Shown in pieces: positions 1 through 13,400 of a stretch of DNA of 64,000 bases. The position numbers and the translations under genes are program-made. Position 1 is the first letter of the stretch, and every line of letters begins with the position of its first letter. Under the pieces are notes generated by a model. The model worked only from the letters and a program-made list of their open reading frames with translations. It had not been told where the DNA came from and did no database searches. Source of the stretch: Atopsyche davidsoni (lineage: Eukaryota; Arthropoda; Insecta; Trichoptera; Hydrobiosidae); NCBI GenBank assembly GCA_022113835.1, contig JAILWY010000018.1, positions 14,795,501 through 14,859,500 on the forward strand. The letters run 5' to 3'.

Positions 1-1875
1 ATATGTACATACAATAAATTGAAAACACATTAAAATAGATCAAAAATATTTTACACCACTATTGTAAAATGTTTCATGTTTTCTACTTATTATTAAACAA
101 TGTTGTTATATTTTTTATTGGATTGTTTTTTTTACATTTTATAAATATGCTGATCCTTTGTTTTCTTCACATTCATTTCAACTGTACTTACATCTATGTA
201 ACACAAAAATATATTTTTCATTGAAAATGAAAATTAATTCCTAGTTAAAATATCACAGAGTAATAGACTCAAACTACACTACAAATAACACTAGAAAATT
301 CCCATTCCTATTAAGAAGTACACAGATGGTATAAATAAGCAAATCAATTGGAGATGAAAATGGAGTTATTAATTTTTCATTCAAACAAGAATTTCAATTT
401 CGCTCATAGAAAAAGGATAAAAAATGTAATTCATTTCATATAAAATTTTCAATGATATTTGAAAAAATATTTTAACTTTTTAAAAAACTCTATGTAGCAT
501 ATATCACTAAACTATATCAGTCTATACTAGCTTATTGAGACCAAAGCAGAATTTGATTCATGGCTAATTACAAGCGGCTTAAATCGCTTATACTAAGACC
601 ATATCTCAAATAGTGTAATGTAATTAGTAATAAAGTGTAATACATTTTTTCTTGATATTTAATCAGAGGGGATGCCATTATCTTAAATCCTTTAGAATTT
701 TTTGGAATAACTACATATGTGGCTGTGTTTTCACTAATGTCTTCAACAGATTTAGAGCTAGTAGTTCTGTGAGAAAAATCATTGAAAAAAAGAGTCAATG
801 TTGGATCTGACTGTCAAGTTTCAGAGTCTAGCATCAGCGCTGTAATACTAACAATGTGGGCTGTCTTACTTAAAACTTATTCTCTTCAGTCAGTAAAACA
901 TTAAATGTGGATTGAATCTCACAAAATATGAGCAACAATGTGTTTATTCAAAAATATGAAATTTTTATTCCCTTATTTTTCAATCTGTATTACAAGCTAT
1001 TTAAAAATATTATAAAATAATACTTATGCAATACATTTATTCCCCACCAAACTCCTGATACAATCCGTATCCCTTGTTTCCCTCACTGCTACTATTAATT
1101 TGGTATTATTCATTGAAAGCACCAATAAATGTGAAAAGTCTTTCAACTCAAATTGACCAAAAAAATTCAGTAATGGTTTTATAATAAAATAAAAAACCTG
1201 TCCATTGAAATATTTAAATTTTTCCACGCAAATTATTTAAATTCCAAAATGATTAAAGAATACAACAAAATTATTTCTTTAACAGTATAATATAATTACT
1301 ATTATACTACAAAAGTACTACCATAGATGAACCCTTATTACATTTTTAGAGCGTTTTAATATTAATACGTTTTGAATTACAAGTGAGTATTTCAAACTTT
1401 TTTGTTTTACCATTTGATAAGCTTATAATTATCTTGTTTTAATACAAAAATTGTCGTGTCGCAATAATATTTTAGTCACACTCAATAATTTAATGCAACG
1501 CTAATGCAAAGGATTTGACCAATTTGTTATTGATTTTACCGTACCGGCCAATCTTGTAGACGAATGCTTATACTACAGAACAATTAAGCGGTCTGCACAC
1601 GTTGCAACACAACCAACTTTTCTCGGTTTTATTAATTAAAATTTTATTCGCTAGCACACCAGTGTGTGGGCCGCTTATACTTACACCTCTGTAGTGTCTA
1701 TGGCATCAGCTGATTCACAATTATTCCATAGACAAAATCTTTACTTGACATTTACCTCCAGAGAGAAACTCACATCTTACCAAGTGAGCTGTCAACAAGC
1801 GATGATATATATTTATTTTTAGTGAATAAAAACACTTTTGATTTTGATATTTGCCAACGTAAACTAAAAGCAAAT
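1..1875. other. AT-rich intergenic sequence upstream of PET117
   Basis: No reading frame here looks like a conserved protein. The stretch is AT-rich. The last ~200 bp before the PET117 start are less skewed and probably contain its promoter. A short inverted-repeat element is listed separately at 1585-1680. Confidence 0.5.
1585..1680. repeat. Short MITE-like inverted-repeat element
   Basis: The left end reads AAGCGGTCTGCACAC. The reverse complement of the right end reads AAGCGGCCCACACAC. The arms enclose an AT-rich core of about 60 bp. The terminal motif AAGCGGTCTRCACACG recurs at about 10208, and related CACACG-type termini bound a longer element at 20264-20412. This suggests a dispersed MITE family. 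No clear target-site duplication was seen. Confidence 0.45.
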
Positions 1876-2530
1876 ATGTCTCTCGCATCAAAATTTACGT
1901 TAGCTACATCATGCATAATAACGGCATCTATAGTGAGCTATGTTCATTACCAACAAAGCTCTGATAGGTAAATCCCTATTTTTTCAAAACATTTTGATTA
2001 TTTCTGCTTATATATAAGATCTAATTCATTAAGTTCTCATTTTTAACTAAATAATGCACATTTCAAAAAATAATTTGGTGCAGTGGACTTAAATTATTTG
2101 ATTAAACGTATAGACTGAATGCATAAGATATTGAAATTATGTAGGATAATTTATTACGTAAAATCATATCTCCTAGTGTCTTTTACTTTTGCATAACATT
2201 AAAATAGATAAGATTTAACAAGCCCAAAGATAGCGTGTTAGATTAATACGTACACTGTTTATAAAATGCATTTATACATTTCACAGATCTGAATATGTTG
2301 ATTTTTACTGAAATCTTATTGATTGTTTTTTCTTTATTTTTAATCCTATATGTGATAAATATTTCAGATTGAAATTACATCAAGGTGTCATAAAAGATAT
2401 AGAACGTCAGCAACGAAAAAAAATTGAAAATATATATAATCTGCAAATACAAAGTGATTTGACAAAGCAACTTCAACAAGAGTTAGACAAATCCAACATC
2501 TCAAGTTCTAATGCGCAAAATTTGTCTTAA
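1876..2530 (+). CDS. PET117: Cytochrome c oxidase assembly protein PET117 homolog
   Basis: There are two coding exons, 1876-1967 and 2368-2530, joined in phase across a GT-AG intron (donor GTAAAT, acceptor TTTCAG) to give 84 residues. The N-terminus has the MSLASKFTL start followed by a single hydrophobic segment (about residues 6-23). A charged helix containing DIERQQRKK follows, which is the signature of PET117. The family is a small inner-membrane or matrix-facing mitochondrial protein needed for cytochrome oxidase assembly; in humans it is linked to COX15 and the heme A step. The ORF is too short for a usual length cut-off. The AATAAA at 2578 lies 48 bp after the stop. The gene is tail-to-tail with mRpL20, with only about 170 bp between the stops. 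Confidence 0.9.
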
Positions 2531-2702
2531 TTTTATAGTGATATTGATAAACAAGTCATCAAATGTTAGTAATTTGTAATAAATAAAATGTAAATAAATC
2601 TAAGAAACAAATCGAAAGTTGTATCTTTATTCAACAAACTATTTTATTACAATAGGGAACACTAAACTAGTTCGTAATGAGAAATACTCTTATTTTGTTG
2701 GC

Positions 2703-3167
2703 TTAATCCTTGAGCTTACCACGTAACATAAGTTGATATTTTAAATCTATTCCTGCTGGAGCATCATCGAGGATGGCGTTCAATCCATCAATCTCTACTT
2801 TTTCTTTCGCGAGAGCAGCAAGAGAAGCAAATGTCCTCGTTTCCCATATTGCTAGATCTGATAGGGATTTTTTGTTTAGCATTATATTGCAACGCTCTAA
2901 TCCCTCTTTTAGAGAGAAATATGTTATATTATGTTCTTCACATGCAGCAGTTATTCTTGTTTCCCAAAGATCAACCATGTCCTGCTTCTTCAATGCTCTA
3001 GCTTTCGTTGCGTATACCAAAGCTCTGTGGACATATCTTACAGCGATAGAATAACAATTTCGACGTCTACCGATAAAATGAGCTGCAAGTCTGAAAATTC
3101 TACGCTTCCTCCAAAACTCATCAGGGCCCTTACTTCTTGCCAACAATAAAGCAGTTTGAAAAACCAT
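2703..3167 (-). CDS. mRpL20: Mitochondrial ribosomal protein bL20m
   Basis: A single open frame of 154 residues starts MVFQTALLLARS and contains FWRKRRIFRLAAHFIGRRRN, the basic N-terminal helix that threads through 23S-type rRNA in bL20 proteins. The YVHRALVYATKARALKK stretch follows, and a C-terminal globular part contains ERCNIMLNKKSLSDLA. Length fits metazoan bL20m (about 150). It is a large-subunit protein of the mitochondrial ribosome. No internal splice sites are needed. The first ATG of the frame is used, 14 bp after an in-frame-free AT-rich leader. It converges on PET117. Confidence 0.92.
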   Translation of the reverse strand: MVFQTALLLARSKGPDEFWRKRRIFRLAAHFIGRRRNCYSIAVRYVHRALVYATKARALKKQDMVDLWETRITAACEEHNITYFSLKEGLERCNIMLNKKSLSDLAIWETRTFASLAALAKEKVEIDGLNAILDDAPAGIDLKYQLMLRGKLKD

Positions 3168-4039
3168 CGCCCTTACTTATCTTATAAAATGAATTAACTA
3201 GTCGGGATTGAAAAGTACAAAAGACTCGTCAAAGTTAGGTTATATTTTAGTTTATGGTTATTCTCGCAAATAAAATTATTAGTATTGCCAGATTATTATA
3301 CTAAATAAATATTTAAAACTTTATCAAATTTATATTAATTAATAAGTAAACAACAAAAGTAATTCCTTTGAAAAATCAAATGCAAATCTGACTTATCAAA
3401 TTAAACATGTCTTGTCTGAATGAAAAACTGTGCAAATATTTGGTGATAACAAATTTAAAATTTGGTTAACTTCCTTTAATCTATCAAATCAGAAGTTTTT
3501 ATTTTCACTAAACATATTTTTTGTTAAACATCAAAATATGTAGATAAATTTTTAATTTGCTCTGATTTCATTAATCAGGTTTTTTGTCCAAAAATAAAAA
3601 TCAACCAACAAATTTTTAAAAACATGTCTATTTGTAATTTATTTCTTGTTTTCAAAAATTAGGTGCTAGTTTTGAAGTTTCGGCAAGTATTTTTGATGTG
3701 GTTGATAAGAATAACGTGACTAACCAAATATTGCTATGTGAAAATTAACTATTCTATAAAATTTATTTTATAAATTCTATATAGTTATTTTTGGAATTTC
3801 ATTGTGGTTGTTTATTTAATAATATAAAATACAAGGCGTATCTTGCATTCATAACATAAAAGTCGCTTATTTTTCTAAAACATTTTTATTTCGTTTTAAA
3901 GATATTATCATCAATTTTCAATATTACTAAATAAATAATAATTGCCGTCGACATAAATATTTTTTAAATATTGACGGATTTAGGTAACACCGAACCTGTC
4001 GTGTTTGTTTATGGTTCTTTCTATAGCGGATCTTCCAAC
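3168..4039. other. AT-rich spacer between mRpL20 and RpL37
   Basis: No supported gene. It presumably holds the divergent promoters of mRpL20 (minus) and RpL37 (plus). GTTAGGTTATATT at about 3232 lies just upstream of mRpL20. Confidence 0.4.
4012..4024 (+). promoter_or_regulatory. Probable 5'-TOP start site of RpL37
   Basis: The sequence TTCTTTCTATAG lies about 20 bp before the RpL37 ATG. A C-initiated pyrimidine run of this type at the mRNA 5' end is typical of ribosomal protein genes (TOP mRNAs, TOR-regulated). The exact start nucleotide is inferred. Confidence 0.45.
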
Positions 4040-5978
4040 ATGGTACGTACTGTCAGAATTGGAAAATAAATCCTTAAATATCTCTGAAATCCTTTTCTCT
4101 GTCTTCCAAATTTCTTTTTAAAAATAATCTTAATAGTTATATTATCTCTGATGACGTATATTAAGTTCATTAAATTCATACTTACCCTCAATTATCATCA
4201 AAAGTGTTCTGTCATTTTCCGTACAAAATATTCACAATACTCCTCGTTTTCAGACGAAGGGAACATCCAGCTTCGGTAAACGCCGGAATAAGACACATAC
4301 GCTGTGTCGGCGGTGTGGACGTTCTTCTTACCACATCCAGAAATCTCAATGCGCGCAGTGTGGATACCCAGCGGCTAAACTCCGCTCTTGTAAGTACTGA
4401 TACCTTATAATCTCACTCCACAGCCACATGCAATATTATTGAATGTCTCAATTCACTAGTTTCAACTCCTATAAAACAGTTTGTTTAAATGTCATTAATA
4501 CTAATTTCAAACTTTTACTGTTTCAAATTCATGTTCACATCTTTAATTTTTTGACTAACCTCAATTGTTATGTTTATATATTGTATTTCAATTTCGGTAA
4601 TCAGTTTACTATCGTAATTTCTACTGTGATCTCTTATTGGTGTAGTAAAATTATTTTTATATTTGTCAAACAATATTAAATATATAATCAAAAATATAAG
4701 TATTTCTTAGATCAGTATTCTCTAAGTTGTCTTATAGTGTCATTTTTAAAAGACAGTTGCTCATTTGTCGAATTGAATATCTCTTCTTTTATTTATTTAA
4801 CTCTTTTTATCTCTTTTATCTTTGCGGGTCCATATTGTAGAATTTTCCTTCCCGGTGACATCAAATATCTCAATTGATCATCAAATAATTTTTTAAATAT
4901 TTTTCAAATGTCTTTGTGGTCTATTGCTATGCAGTTAATGTTGGTGCTTTCGGACTACGACAAAGTCCATGAATCGTCTTTTTAATGGTCTGGTTTTACC
5001 GAGAAGTGTGATTACTTCATTATGATAAAGCTTCAAAGCCTTCTATTAAATCTAATTACCTACAAAAGGGGAATTAAAGTAATGTGAACAACAATTGTTG
5101 TAAAGAAAACCATTAATCTCACCCTTAGAGTACACCTTTATATACATCTCGCCATTTGTCAGAGATTCAAATACCAGCTGAACACTTAATCTCTTATTTG
5201 AACATTATAATCAGTAAATATTACATACAAGAATCGCCTCTCTTACTTCGATTAGCATTTTTATTAACGTGTATTACTTAGTGTACATATTGATGAAATC
5301 AAAATGTTTGCAAATGTAATCATAAATAATAAACTGCTCATGAACTTGACGAATAAGGGTTTCGCCAAGAAATATTTGGATACCATAATAGTTTCAAAAT
5401 AAAATTTTATGAATTGGTCATTGTGTCACGTAATTTGTATTAAAGAATATTCTCACAAATTTCCATTTGTAACCCATACAAGCCTACTTGGAACAATATT
5501 TAGTTATTCAATTAACACATAAATGAAAAATCTTTTTTTAAAATTGAATTTTTTTTTATCATTTTGTGTCACTTGGTTGGAATGTTTTTATTTATATAAA
5601 AACTATAATATATATATATATTTAAAAAACCAAAATATATATATATATATTTTGGTGCTTTTCCAAATTTTTATTTGGTTCTGTATTTAAAGAAATTTGT
5701 GTGCTAAATATGTGAAAAAAATATATATGATGGAATACCACTGATACATGTAAATATTGCATCTACATTTACTCATGAAAATCATTTCTCTATTTTTAGA
5801 CAACTGGTCTGTGAAGGCAAAACGCAGGAAGACTACTGGAACTGGCCGCATGCGTCACCTGAAAATTGTAAGGAGGCGTTTCCGTAACGGCTTCAGAGTT
5901 GGACTGCCCGCTGTACCCAAGAAGGTCGCTGCTCCCAAGGCAAATAAGGCACCTGCTAAGCCTACAGCAACTGCGTAA
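4040..5978 (+). CDS. RpL37: 60S ribosomal protein eL37
   Basis: Coding exons are 4040-4042 (only the ATG), 4254-4389 and 5800-5978, giving 105 residues. The donors are GTACGT and GTAAGT and the acceptors TTTCAG and TTTTAG; phases agree (ATG|ACG and T|AC). The protein opens [19 protein letters not shown]. It has the four zinc-binding cysteines of eL37 in CRRCG and CAQCG (about residues 19-37), then a strongly basic stretch ([17 protein letters not shown]). It is a cytosolic large-subunit protein at the 5.8S/28S rRNA. The C-terminus ends in a Lys/Ala/Pro-rich tail ([13 protein letters not shown]) that makes it slightly longer than the 92-97 residues usual for the family. AATAAA follows about 24 bp after the stop. 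Confidence 0.95.
5629..5656. repeat. 28 bp perfect palindrome (ACCAAAA-TA-repeat-TTTTGGT)
   Basis: In the second intron of RpL37, ACCAAAA and its reverse complement flank an alternating TA core with no spacer. Probably simple-repeat derived and cruciform-prone. Confidence 0.6.
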
Positions 5979-7484
5979 ATGATTATACCTTAAATATAAA
6001 AAAATAAATAAAACTTGTTTTTAACATACCAACTTGTTTGTTATTTTCGTTTTTTAACTCAATACATATAATATTGAGATTATTTTAGTGACAAATCAAG
6101 TAAAAATCAAAATTGTGTGTGATGTTGTCAATCGGGAATGCCTCAGAAAAGATTAGGTCTATACCCCTAGAAATTACTTTTTTACAGGCTCGTAAAATGA
6201 AGCGTTGCCATTTCAATCGTAAGATGTACTCTGGATGACAGATTCCCATTTAGTAATTTCTGATTTTATTCTATTTATCAGTAACTGAAGAACAAATGGA
6301 AATGGTGAAAGTAATATCATTTACATATTCTGGATCTTACCCATACTATCGCTTCAAAAGTTAAGGTATGACTTGTATCCAGGTAACAAATCAGTAACAG
6401 CAAATAAATAGTTGATTTTATGACAATTCATGTTGGCTGACTAAAAATAATTTCATCCGATTGCAAATTAAATGTTTTTTTCTAGCAAAGGTAACAATAT
6501 AGCTCTTGATTATATCAAATTTAATTGATAAATATACTGTCAATGCACTGAAAATCCATAAATCGTATTTTATATCTTCTATATTCAAGCATGATCTATT
6601 ATGTTAAATTATCTTCAAACAAATTGATGAAACCACATGTTGATGCGGTTACATCAATTCTTAAATGGCTGATTCAAGGTGTCAATTCTTACAGGATAGA
6701 CTTTTGTACTCAATCAGTATTTTTTTTTCACCTTAACAAAAAACATATAACGATTTGGTTCTTATAGGTCAAAATTTATCACGTCCATCATAGAAAGTGG
6801 AACATCCTTATAGTGGCGTTTAACGATTTTAAACTTCCCAAAATATAGATTAAAATTTATATTTAACTCATAAAAAATAATACGGTCACCCGTACACGCA
6901 ATACCTATTTAATATTTATTTGATTAGTTTGTCAATTACTGAATTGCGCAAAAACTGGCAACACCGAGAGTAAGTTCTTTGATCGTGTCCACAGATGACA
7001 GGAAGTGTCAGGATGCGGTAAAATGATATACCGCAAAGAGTCGCCGCTAGATTGCGCCCCCCGGCCCCCTCCCCGCCCCGCCCACTCAGGTAGTGGCCGG
7101 TAACAAGGAAGCTTAATTTAATAACATTCATTTTATCGTTATCTACCTTTATAAAAAATCTTCGCCTCCAAAAACAAAGCATTCAATAATTTCTACTTTT
7201 CTTTTCCGTTACCGGCTATGTATTACTATTAAAAATAAGTAAAGTGTGTGTGTATTCGTAGGTGCTCGACTGGGTTATGTTTCACCAGTGCATCGGGAGA
7301 ACAGGTTGCCTCGGCTATTTATTATGACGTGTAAATAACCTTTGAAAAATCGTTACAGATAAGCTCGTTATCTAAGAAAATCATGAGTGATAAAAATACA
7401 CTCAATAAAGTAGGAATTCGATTCACGTGAGATACGGTGGTGTTTTTTTTTTTTTTTTTTTTGTACGTTGTCCCGTTTCGCGAC
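5979..7484. other. Spacer and probable GIPC promoter/5'UTR
   Basis: No conserved reading frame was found. At about 7055-7085 there is a C-rich block (GCGCCCCCC, GGCCCCCTCC, CCGCCCCGCCCACTC) that looks like GC boxes on an otherwise AT-rich background, about 400 bp before the GIPC start codon. A run of 20 T (7443-7462) sits 22 bp before the GIPC ATG, presumably within its 5'UTR. Confidence 0.4.
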
Positions 7485-10400
7485 ATGTCGCTGTTCAAGA
7501 AGAAGTCTCCGAGACCTCCTCAGATACCCTCGCCCGAGGACCCCCCGAGCCAGGGAAACGGCCTGAAGCACGGCGACAGGGCGGCCAGGCAGAGCGAGCC
7601 CGCCGTGCAGAAGCCCCAGCTGGTGTTCCACTGCCAGCAGGCCCACGGCAGCCCCCTGGGCCTCATCTCGGGCTTCTCCAACGTCAAGGAGCTGTACCAG
7701 AAGATATCCGAATGCTATGACTTCCCTGCCGACGACGTAAGTCTACTCGATTTGTTCACTTTGAACTCTACTAATGAAAGACACGATACAGATAACGAAC
7801 ATAAATAAATATTGTATCTTTAAATAAATTATCTACATGCATTATAAATTAAAAATATATTAATTGCACAAATTATGGATGCATTATATAACGGCATCGT
7901 TTATAATTCCTATCGGTTTCAGTCGATAGTTACTGTATATATTCGTACTGAAATACATATTATTGAAAAGCACCGGGAATATTAATAAATCATTTATTAT
8001 TAAACAAATAAAAAAATCGTGAGGAGTTATACAATATATCAAAGCGCGCAATCAGATATCAGTCCCATTTTCCTAGCCATGTTGTGATAGCAAAGCCTCA
8101 TTGACCGATCCGGCCAGTTTCCTCGGGGGACTGAATTTTTTTTATAGGGACTATATTAAAAGTTAAATACATATTGTATTATCTAGCGAACACCTCGAAT
8201 GATACTCCACTTATCACTGCTTCACAGAACTCGCGCACACACAGAAATGCTATTCATCTGCGATGGCTGGCCATTGTGGTCCCCAGCCTGGTCGGGTGTA
8301 TAGGATATGTTGTTATTATGTGACGCATTACTGTGCATTATTGCAACTTGGTGCATACATTGCAATATCATTATACAATCTTTGTGCTCTCTCTGCAGCG
8401 ACTTATTTTATTATATTTTTTGTCAAATCGGATTACAGAGGATTTGCGTTTTTACTAAATAAAAAAGCACTGCTGAATTCATATTTATACCTTTTATATC
8501 AATAGTCCAGTCAGGAATCATACAGCACTATTTTATTTTAAAAATAAATTATTTGATTTCAAAATTATTTAGGTTTCATTGATTAATCAATGAAAGTTTA
8601 ATAAAAAATTTTTTTTTACAATAATTCTTAAGGCTAAGGTTGTGGTAAGGTGTGTGGCTTAGGTGGTAGCATACTAGGATTTCTTTTATTACATTATTGT
8701 GTTAGGCAGGGAAAATAAGTGGAAACCCCTTTATTTTCATGAGTTTATGTGTAATAAACAACTACGAACTAGATTTTTATTTTTAAAATAAAATGCTACC
8801 TATGCTTACAAAACTTATCAATTCTCGTTGGATTCCAATAAGTCTTTTATTTTATATTACGCTTCATGTGATCATTTAATATATTTTACCTACATCATAT
8901 ATGCATGACTAATTTGCACGGTTATCTTATGAGTTTTTAATGATAGTGCTAATAAATCTGTATAATGAATTTTGGGAATAAGTTTGAATTTAAAGAAGAC
9001 CATTATCCAAAATCTACAACAAAAAACCACGAATTATTTATTATTTACTTAGATGCTACTCTTCGGGGTTCTTTGCGAAGACCTTGTTAGATAACTGACT
9101 AATATAATTGCAATTAAAAGTCATCCAAAGTAGTATGCCTTCCAATAACAGAAGTAAACCATGCTCTGTTAGCCTTCACCGACCGTAATTTTTAACATTG
9201 CACGCCCCCATCGAAGGCCACGTATGCTTCCATTCGTTTATATTTCGCAGTAATATTCATTAAAAATATATTTTCACATATTACATGTAACATATGTGTC
9301 TTTTGTTCCGCTGAAGCTTATCTTATATCCAAGTTTATGATAAGCATTGCAATGACCAGTAAAGGCTTAAGGATGTATTAGATATTACTTGATAACGCGT
9401 TTCTGGCGATACACAACTCTATCTAGGTAGTTAAACATCAAATATATATTTTTTATAATCACTCCTATCGCATAAATAACAACTTTTACATAGTATTTTA
9501 TAAAAATCTTGATTCATTAAATTGATAAATCTATATATGTGTGTTTAAATAAATAAGAAAAATAATCATCTCCGAATCGAAGTAGTCAAGCCCTCAATAT
9601 GTTGCGAACAAACTAACATTAAATATAATATATTTTTTTACAATATAATTACTTCAATCTCATAAATAACAGCTTTTACACAGTATTTTATAAAAATCTT
9701 TAATTATTAAATTGATAAATCTATATATTTTCGTTTAAATACATAATAAAAATAATCATCTCCGAATCGAAGTAGTCAAGCCCTCGATATGTTCTGAACA
9801 ACTCTCCAAGGAAAGCCAGTATGATACAATCAACATACTTAAGAACAGGTAGCATTAATGTTTTTTTTTTTAAGATGGGTGGTTTTCTTTCTCAGAAAAG
9901 TTTCTTCAAACCGGTTTTGAATGAACAAGTTACAATGCTACTCTTTAAAATTGCAGCCACCAAAATACCGATGTAGTCAGCCCTAAAAATCCACATTTAC
10001 ATTGCATTCATTAAAACTATTTTTTTAAAGATAATAATACAACTTACGCATCCATAACCATAAGCATAAAAAATTGATAAACACATTGTTTTTAAATGAC
10101 TTGTCACAAAATAATAACACAATAATTGATAATATATTATCATTTAAAATATTACAGTTAAAAAAATATGGTCAGTTGAATCGTTTGATCTCTATAAATT
10201 GCGATAAGCGGTCTACACACGGAACTACACACCCGACAACCGACCGATAAGTATCAAATAACATCACTTATTTTATTATTTAACTTAAATGATTTCGTGC
10301 CCTAAAGCTTACCACTCAACCAATTAATTTAATTATTAATTATCCAAATGATATAAAACTCCAGAAACAAAGCGAAAAAGGTGATTTGAGAGTCAAGTGG

Positions 10401-13400
10401 ATAAAGTGGGAACGGAAAATAATAGTTTCTCCATCATGACAATGAGATATAAATAAATCAGCTTAAATCTAAAATTTGGCCAAACGAATTATATTCACTC
10501 CAATGTAAAAATTATAAACATATATTTGTAACTTTTAATTATATAAATGGATAATAAAAACTAATTTTCTTCACACAGTTGGTCTTAAAACCGTTTGGAT
10601 ATATTTTTTTAATTATTTTAATATTAGAATTATTCAGCTATACCGTGCCATTTATATTATTAATATATAAAATTATTGTTATTATGGGTATTGTAATTAT
10701 TATATTATTGACCCCGTTATCGATGTGGTATTGAAGATTTGACGGTCGGATAATACGCTTACAGGCACAAAATCCGCGCATTTCATTTTACTCACTATAT
10801 AATATTTCCAAATTTGTTACAGAAAGACCTTAAACTTGTAGACCATAGCGATGGCGGAGAAAATATTGCATTAAAATGTATTCTTCGGTCTAGCTCTTTT
10901 CAAAGAATCGGTCGTGTTTTGTTCAATTACAATAAAATTAGATCGATACATTTATTTACACAAGACACGCTCACCACAAAAGGTTGATTCATCGTCATTC
11001 AGTTGGAATGCCGATGATTTTTATTATAACTGTTTCACAAAATAATCAACACACGGTGTTATGTAGGTGCATTTTCAATATATTATACGCACTGAATGAT
11101 AGGTGAAAAATCAGTAAGGAATGCTAAATGCTGCGATAATTTTATTTTGAGTCAAGCAAGTATTTTTTTTTATTTATTCAATAGAATAATTGGACAAGTT
11201 GGTGTGACTATATAGTATTTCATATATAAATGTGAGATTTGACGATTGTAAAAATAAAATAACACCATCTATACTATCGACGGTAAAAATAAAAAAAGCA
11301 AAAAGGCGAGCAAAGTAATTTATCACCAGTCTGTCAATATAATATACCTATATATTTCTCAATATGTCAACTGTGGACGTGTTACACTACGTTAAGCTTT
11401 GTCCAACTTCCTTCGATTTGTATACTATCAGATTCTGATACGATTTCCGTACAATATCCGGATTTAGGAATACGGCCCCGCGAAGTTCCCACACACCAAA
11501 AAAATACAGTGTCTCTCGATATAAGATTGACGGTATCTCTAAATTGAATCAGAACGAATATTCATAATGGAATTAAAAATGCATTTCCGTTTCCTGGCGC
11601 TGCGGGGTCTGCACTGTTCACACAGAATGTCGGGCGTCCATCGCCACTCCGCGCGGCTCGGCCACAGGATACATGGCCCGCTGAGTACGGAAGTCCGGCG
11701 CCGCGGCCGTCTGCCTCCGTCGCCGCACGCCGCTGCCGCACGCGGCACGCCGCACGCCGCACCCCGCATCCCGCACCCCGCACCCCGCACACCGCACGTC
11801 ACCTCATTCATATGCGTATTTAAATTACTCTCATTTTATTCGAGTCAACCCGTGTACCGAATGCCTTGCATGGCAATTCTGATATTACACCCCAAATACA
11901 ATCTAAACCAGAGGTGTCAAACTCAATTTTGCAGAGGGCCATATATTAAATTTAGAATGTGTAGGCGGGCCAGATTTAAATAAAAAAAATGTACTGAATT
12001 ATTATAACATTTAATTTATTAATTATCTACTATAATAATATCCATTGTGTGTGTGTATGTTTCATTTTTTGGTTCTCTATATAATATCTTAAAAGATACA
12101 ACGCTGATTTTTTGCACGCAAGTTCAGTAAGTTTTTCCGCAGTTATGTGCCGAATTTCAAGACGATAGGATAATATTTTCATTCATAAACTAATTTAATA
12201 AAACTATAAAATATGCTTTAGCGAGTTTAAATATGTACGAATTATATGATTCTGTTGTTCACCGCGAGAATTTCAAATTTAGAACTTTTACAAAAAAAAC
12301 AAATTTTGATGCTTCGTAGAATTTTCCAGTTTATGTCAGCTTGACATTTGAAGTACCAATTTTATTTTTTTATCGAAATTGCGTGAGAAGTTATTAATCA
12401 CATCATTAATTACACAAAATGTCTACGCACAGCGAACGTAATTCAAAAAGAATGGCACAATTGAACGTGATAAAGGCTGCATCAAATAAAGATGCAGTGA
12501 AAGCGATGCGTTGTTTGTGACATAAAATGTGACAGAAATGTCAAGCAATGAATTGGAAGAAAAAAAAGGAACAAGACAGTCCTATAATAAAAAATTGGTA
12601 TGTACCACTCATTTGTGATGAATATTTCCTAGAATGGCTTCGCTTTCGAAATGAATATCCAGTTATTCAAAATGAAAGCATATATTCATCTAATCGTTCA
12701 TCTACCAGGTGTACTTGTAATTAATTTCCGGTTTTTTTGTAAATAAAACACAATATTGCAAGAGAAGTGTTAAAGATATTTTATTCAAAATATTTTCCAT
12801 CGTTTTCTATATATTTTTTCCACTTTTCCGGTAATTTGTGGATACCACGCCAATAGAATTGACTGTCTTTGGTGGTGAACCACTCGGTGAGCCAATTTCG
12901 AAAATTTTCATAAGAATCGAAGCGCTGCTCAGAAAGTGCGTGGCCCAGCGAAGCAAAGAGGTAGTAGTCCGATGGGGCCAAGTCTGGTGAGTAAGCCGCA
13001 TGATCAAGCATTTCCCACTGGAGTTGTTCCAGCGTGTCGCGAACGTGTTTCGACTTATGCGATGGTGCATTGTCATGGAGCAAAATCACCTGCTTCTGTC
13101 TTTCTTTATATTCTGGTCGGTTTTCCGCAATTGCTCGGCTCAAATCTTTGATTTGTTGTTCGTAGCGAACGGCGTTCGCAGTTTCACCAGGTTTCAGCAG
13201 TTCAAAGTAGATAACACCGGTGTGGTCCCACCACACACAGCATGGCCTTCCGACTGAAACGATTTGGCCGTGCCGTCGATGTCGATGCTTCACCTGGACT
13301 CACCCACGATTTTTTGCGGTTAGGGTTCTCTAAAAAAATCCATTTTTCATCGCCAGGAACAATACGATGCAGAAAAGACTTTCTTTTGTATCGTTGAAGC

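Noticed and set aside
4043..5799. snoRNA in the RpL37 introns
   Set aside because: TGATGA boxes occur at about 4150 and 5292, but no suitably placed CTGA box or terminal stem was found.
7368..7646. Minus-strand frame opposite GIPC exon 1
   Set aside because: Shadow of the GC-rich exon; the plus strand encodes a clear GIPC N-terminus.
11539..11983. Proteins in the GC-rich tract on both strands
   Set aside because: Long frames arise from lack of AT-rich stops; repetitive translation and no family match.
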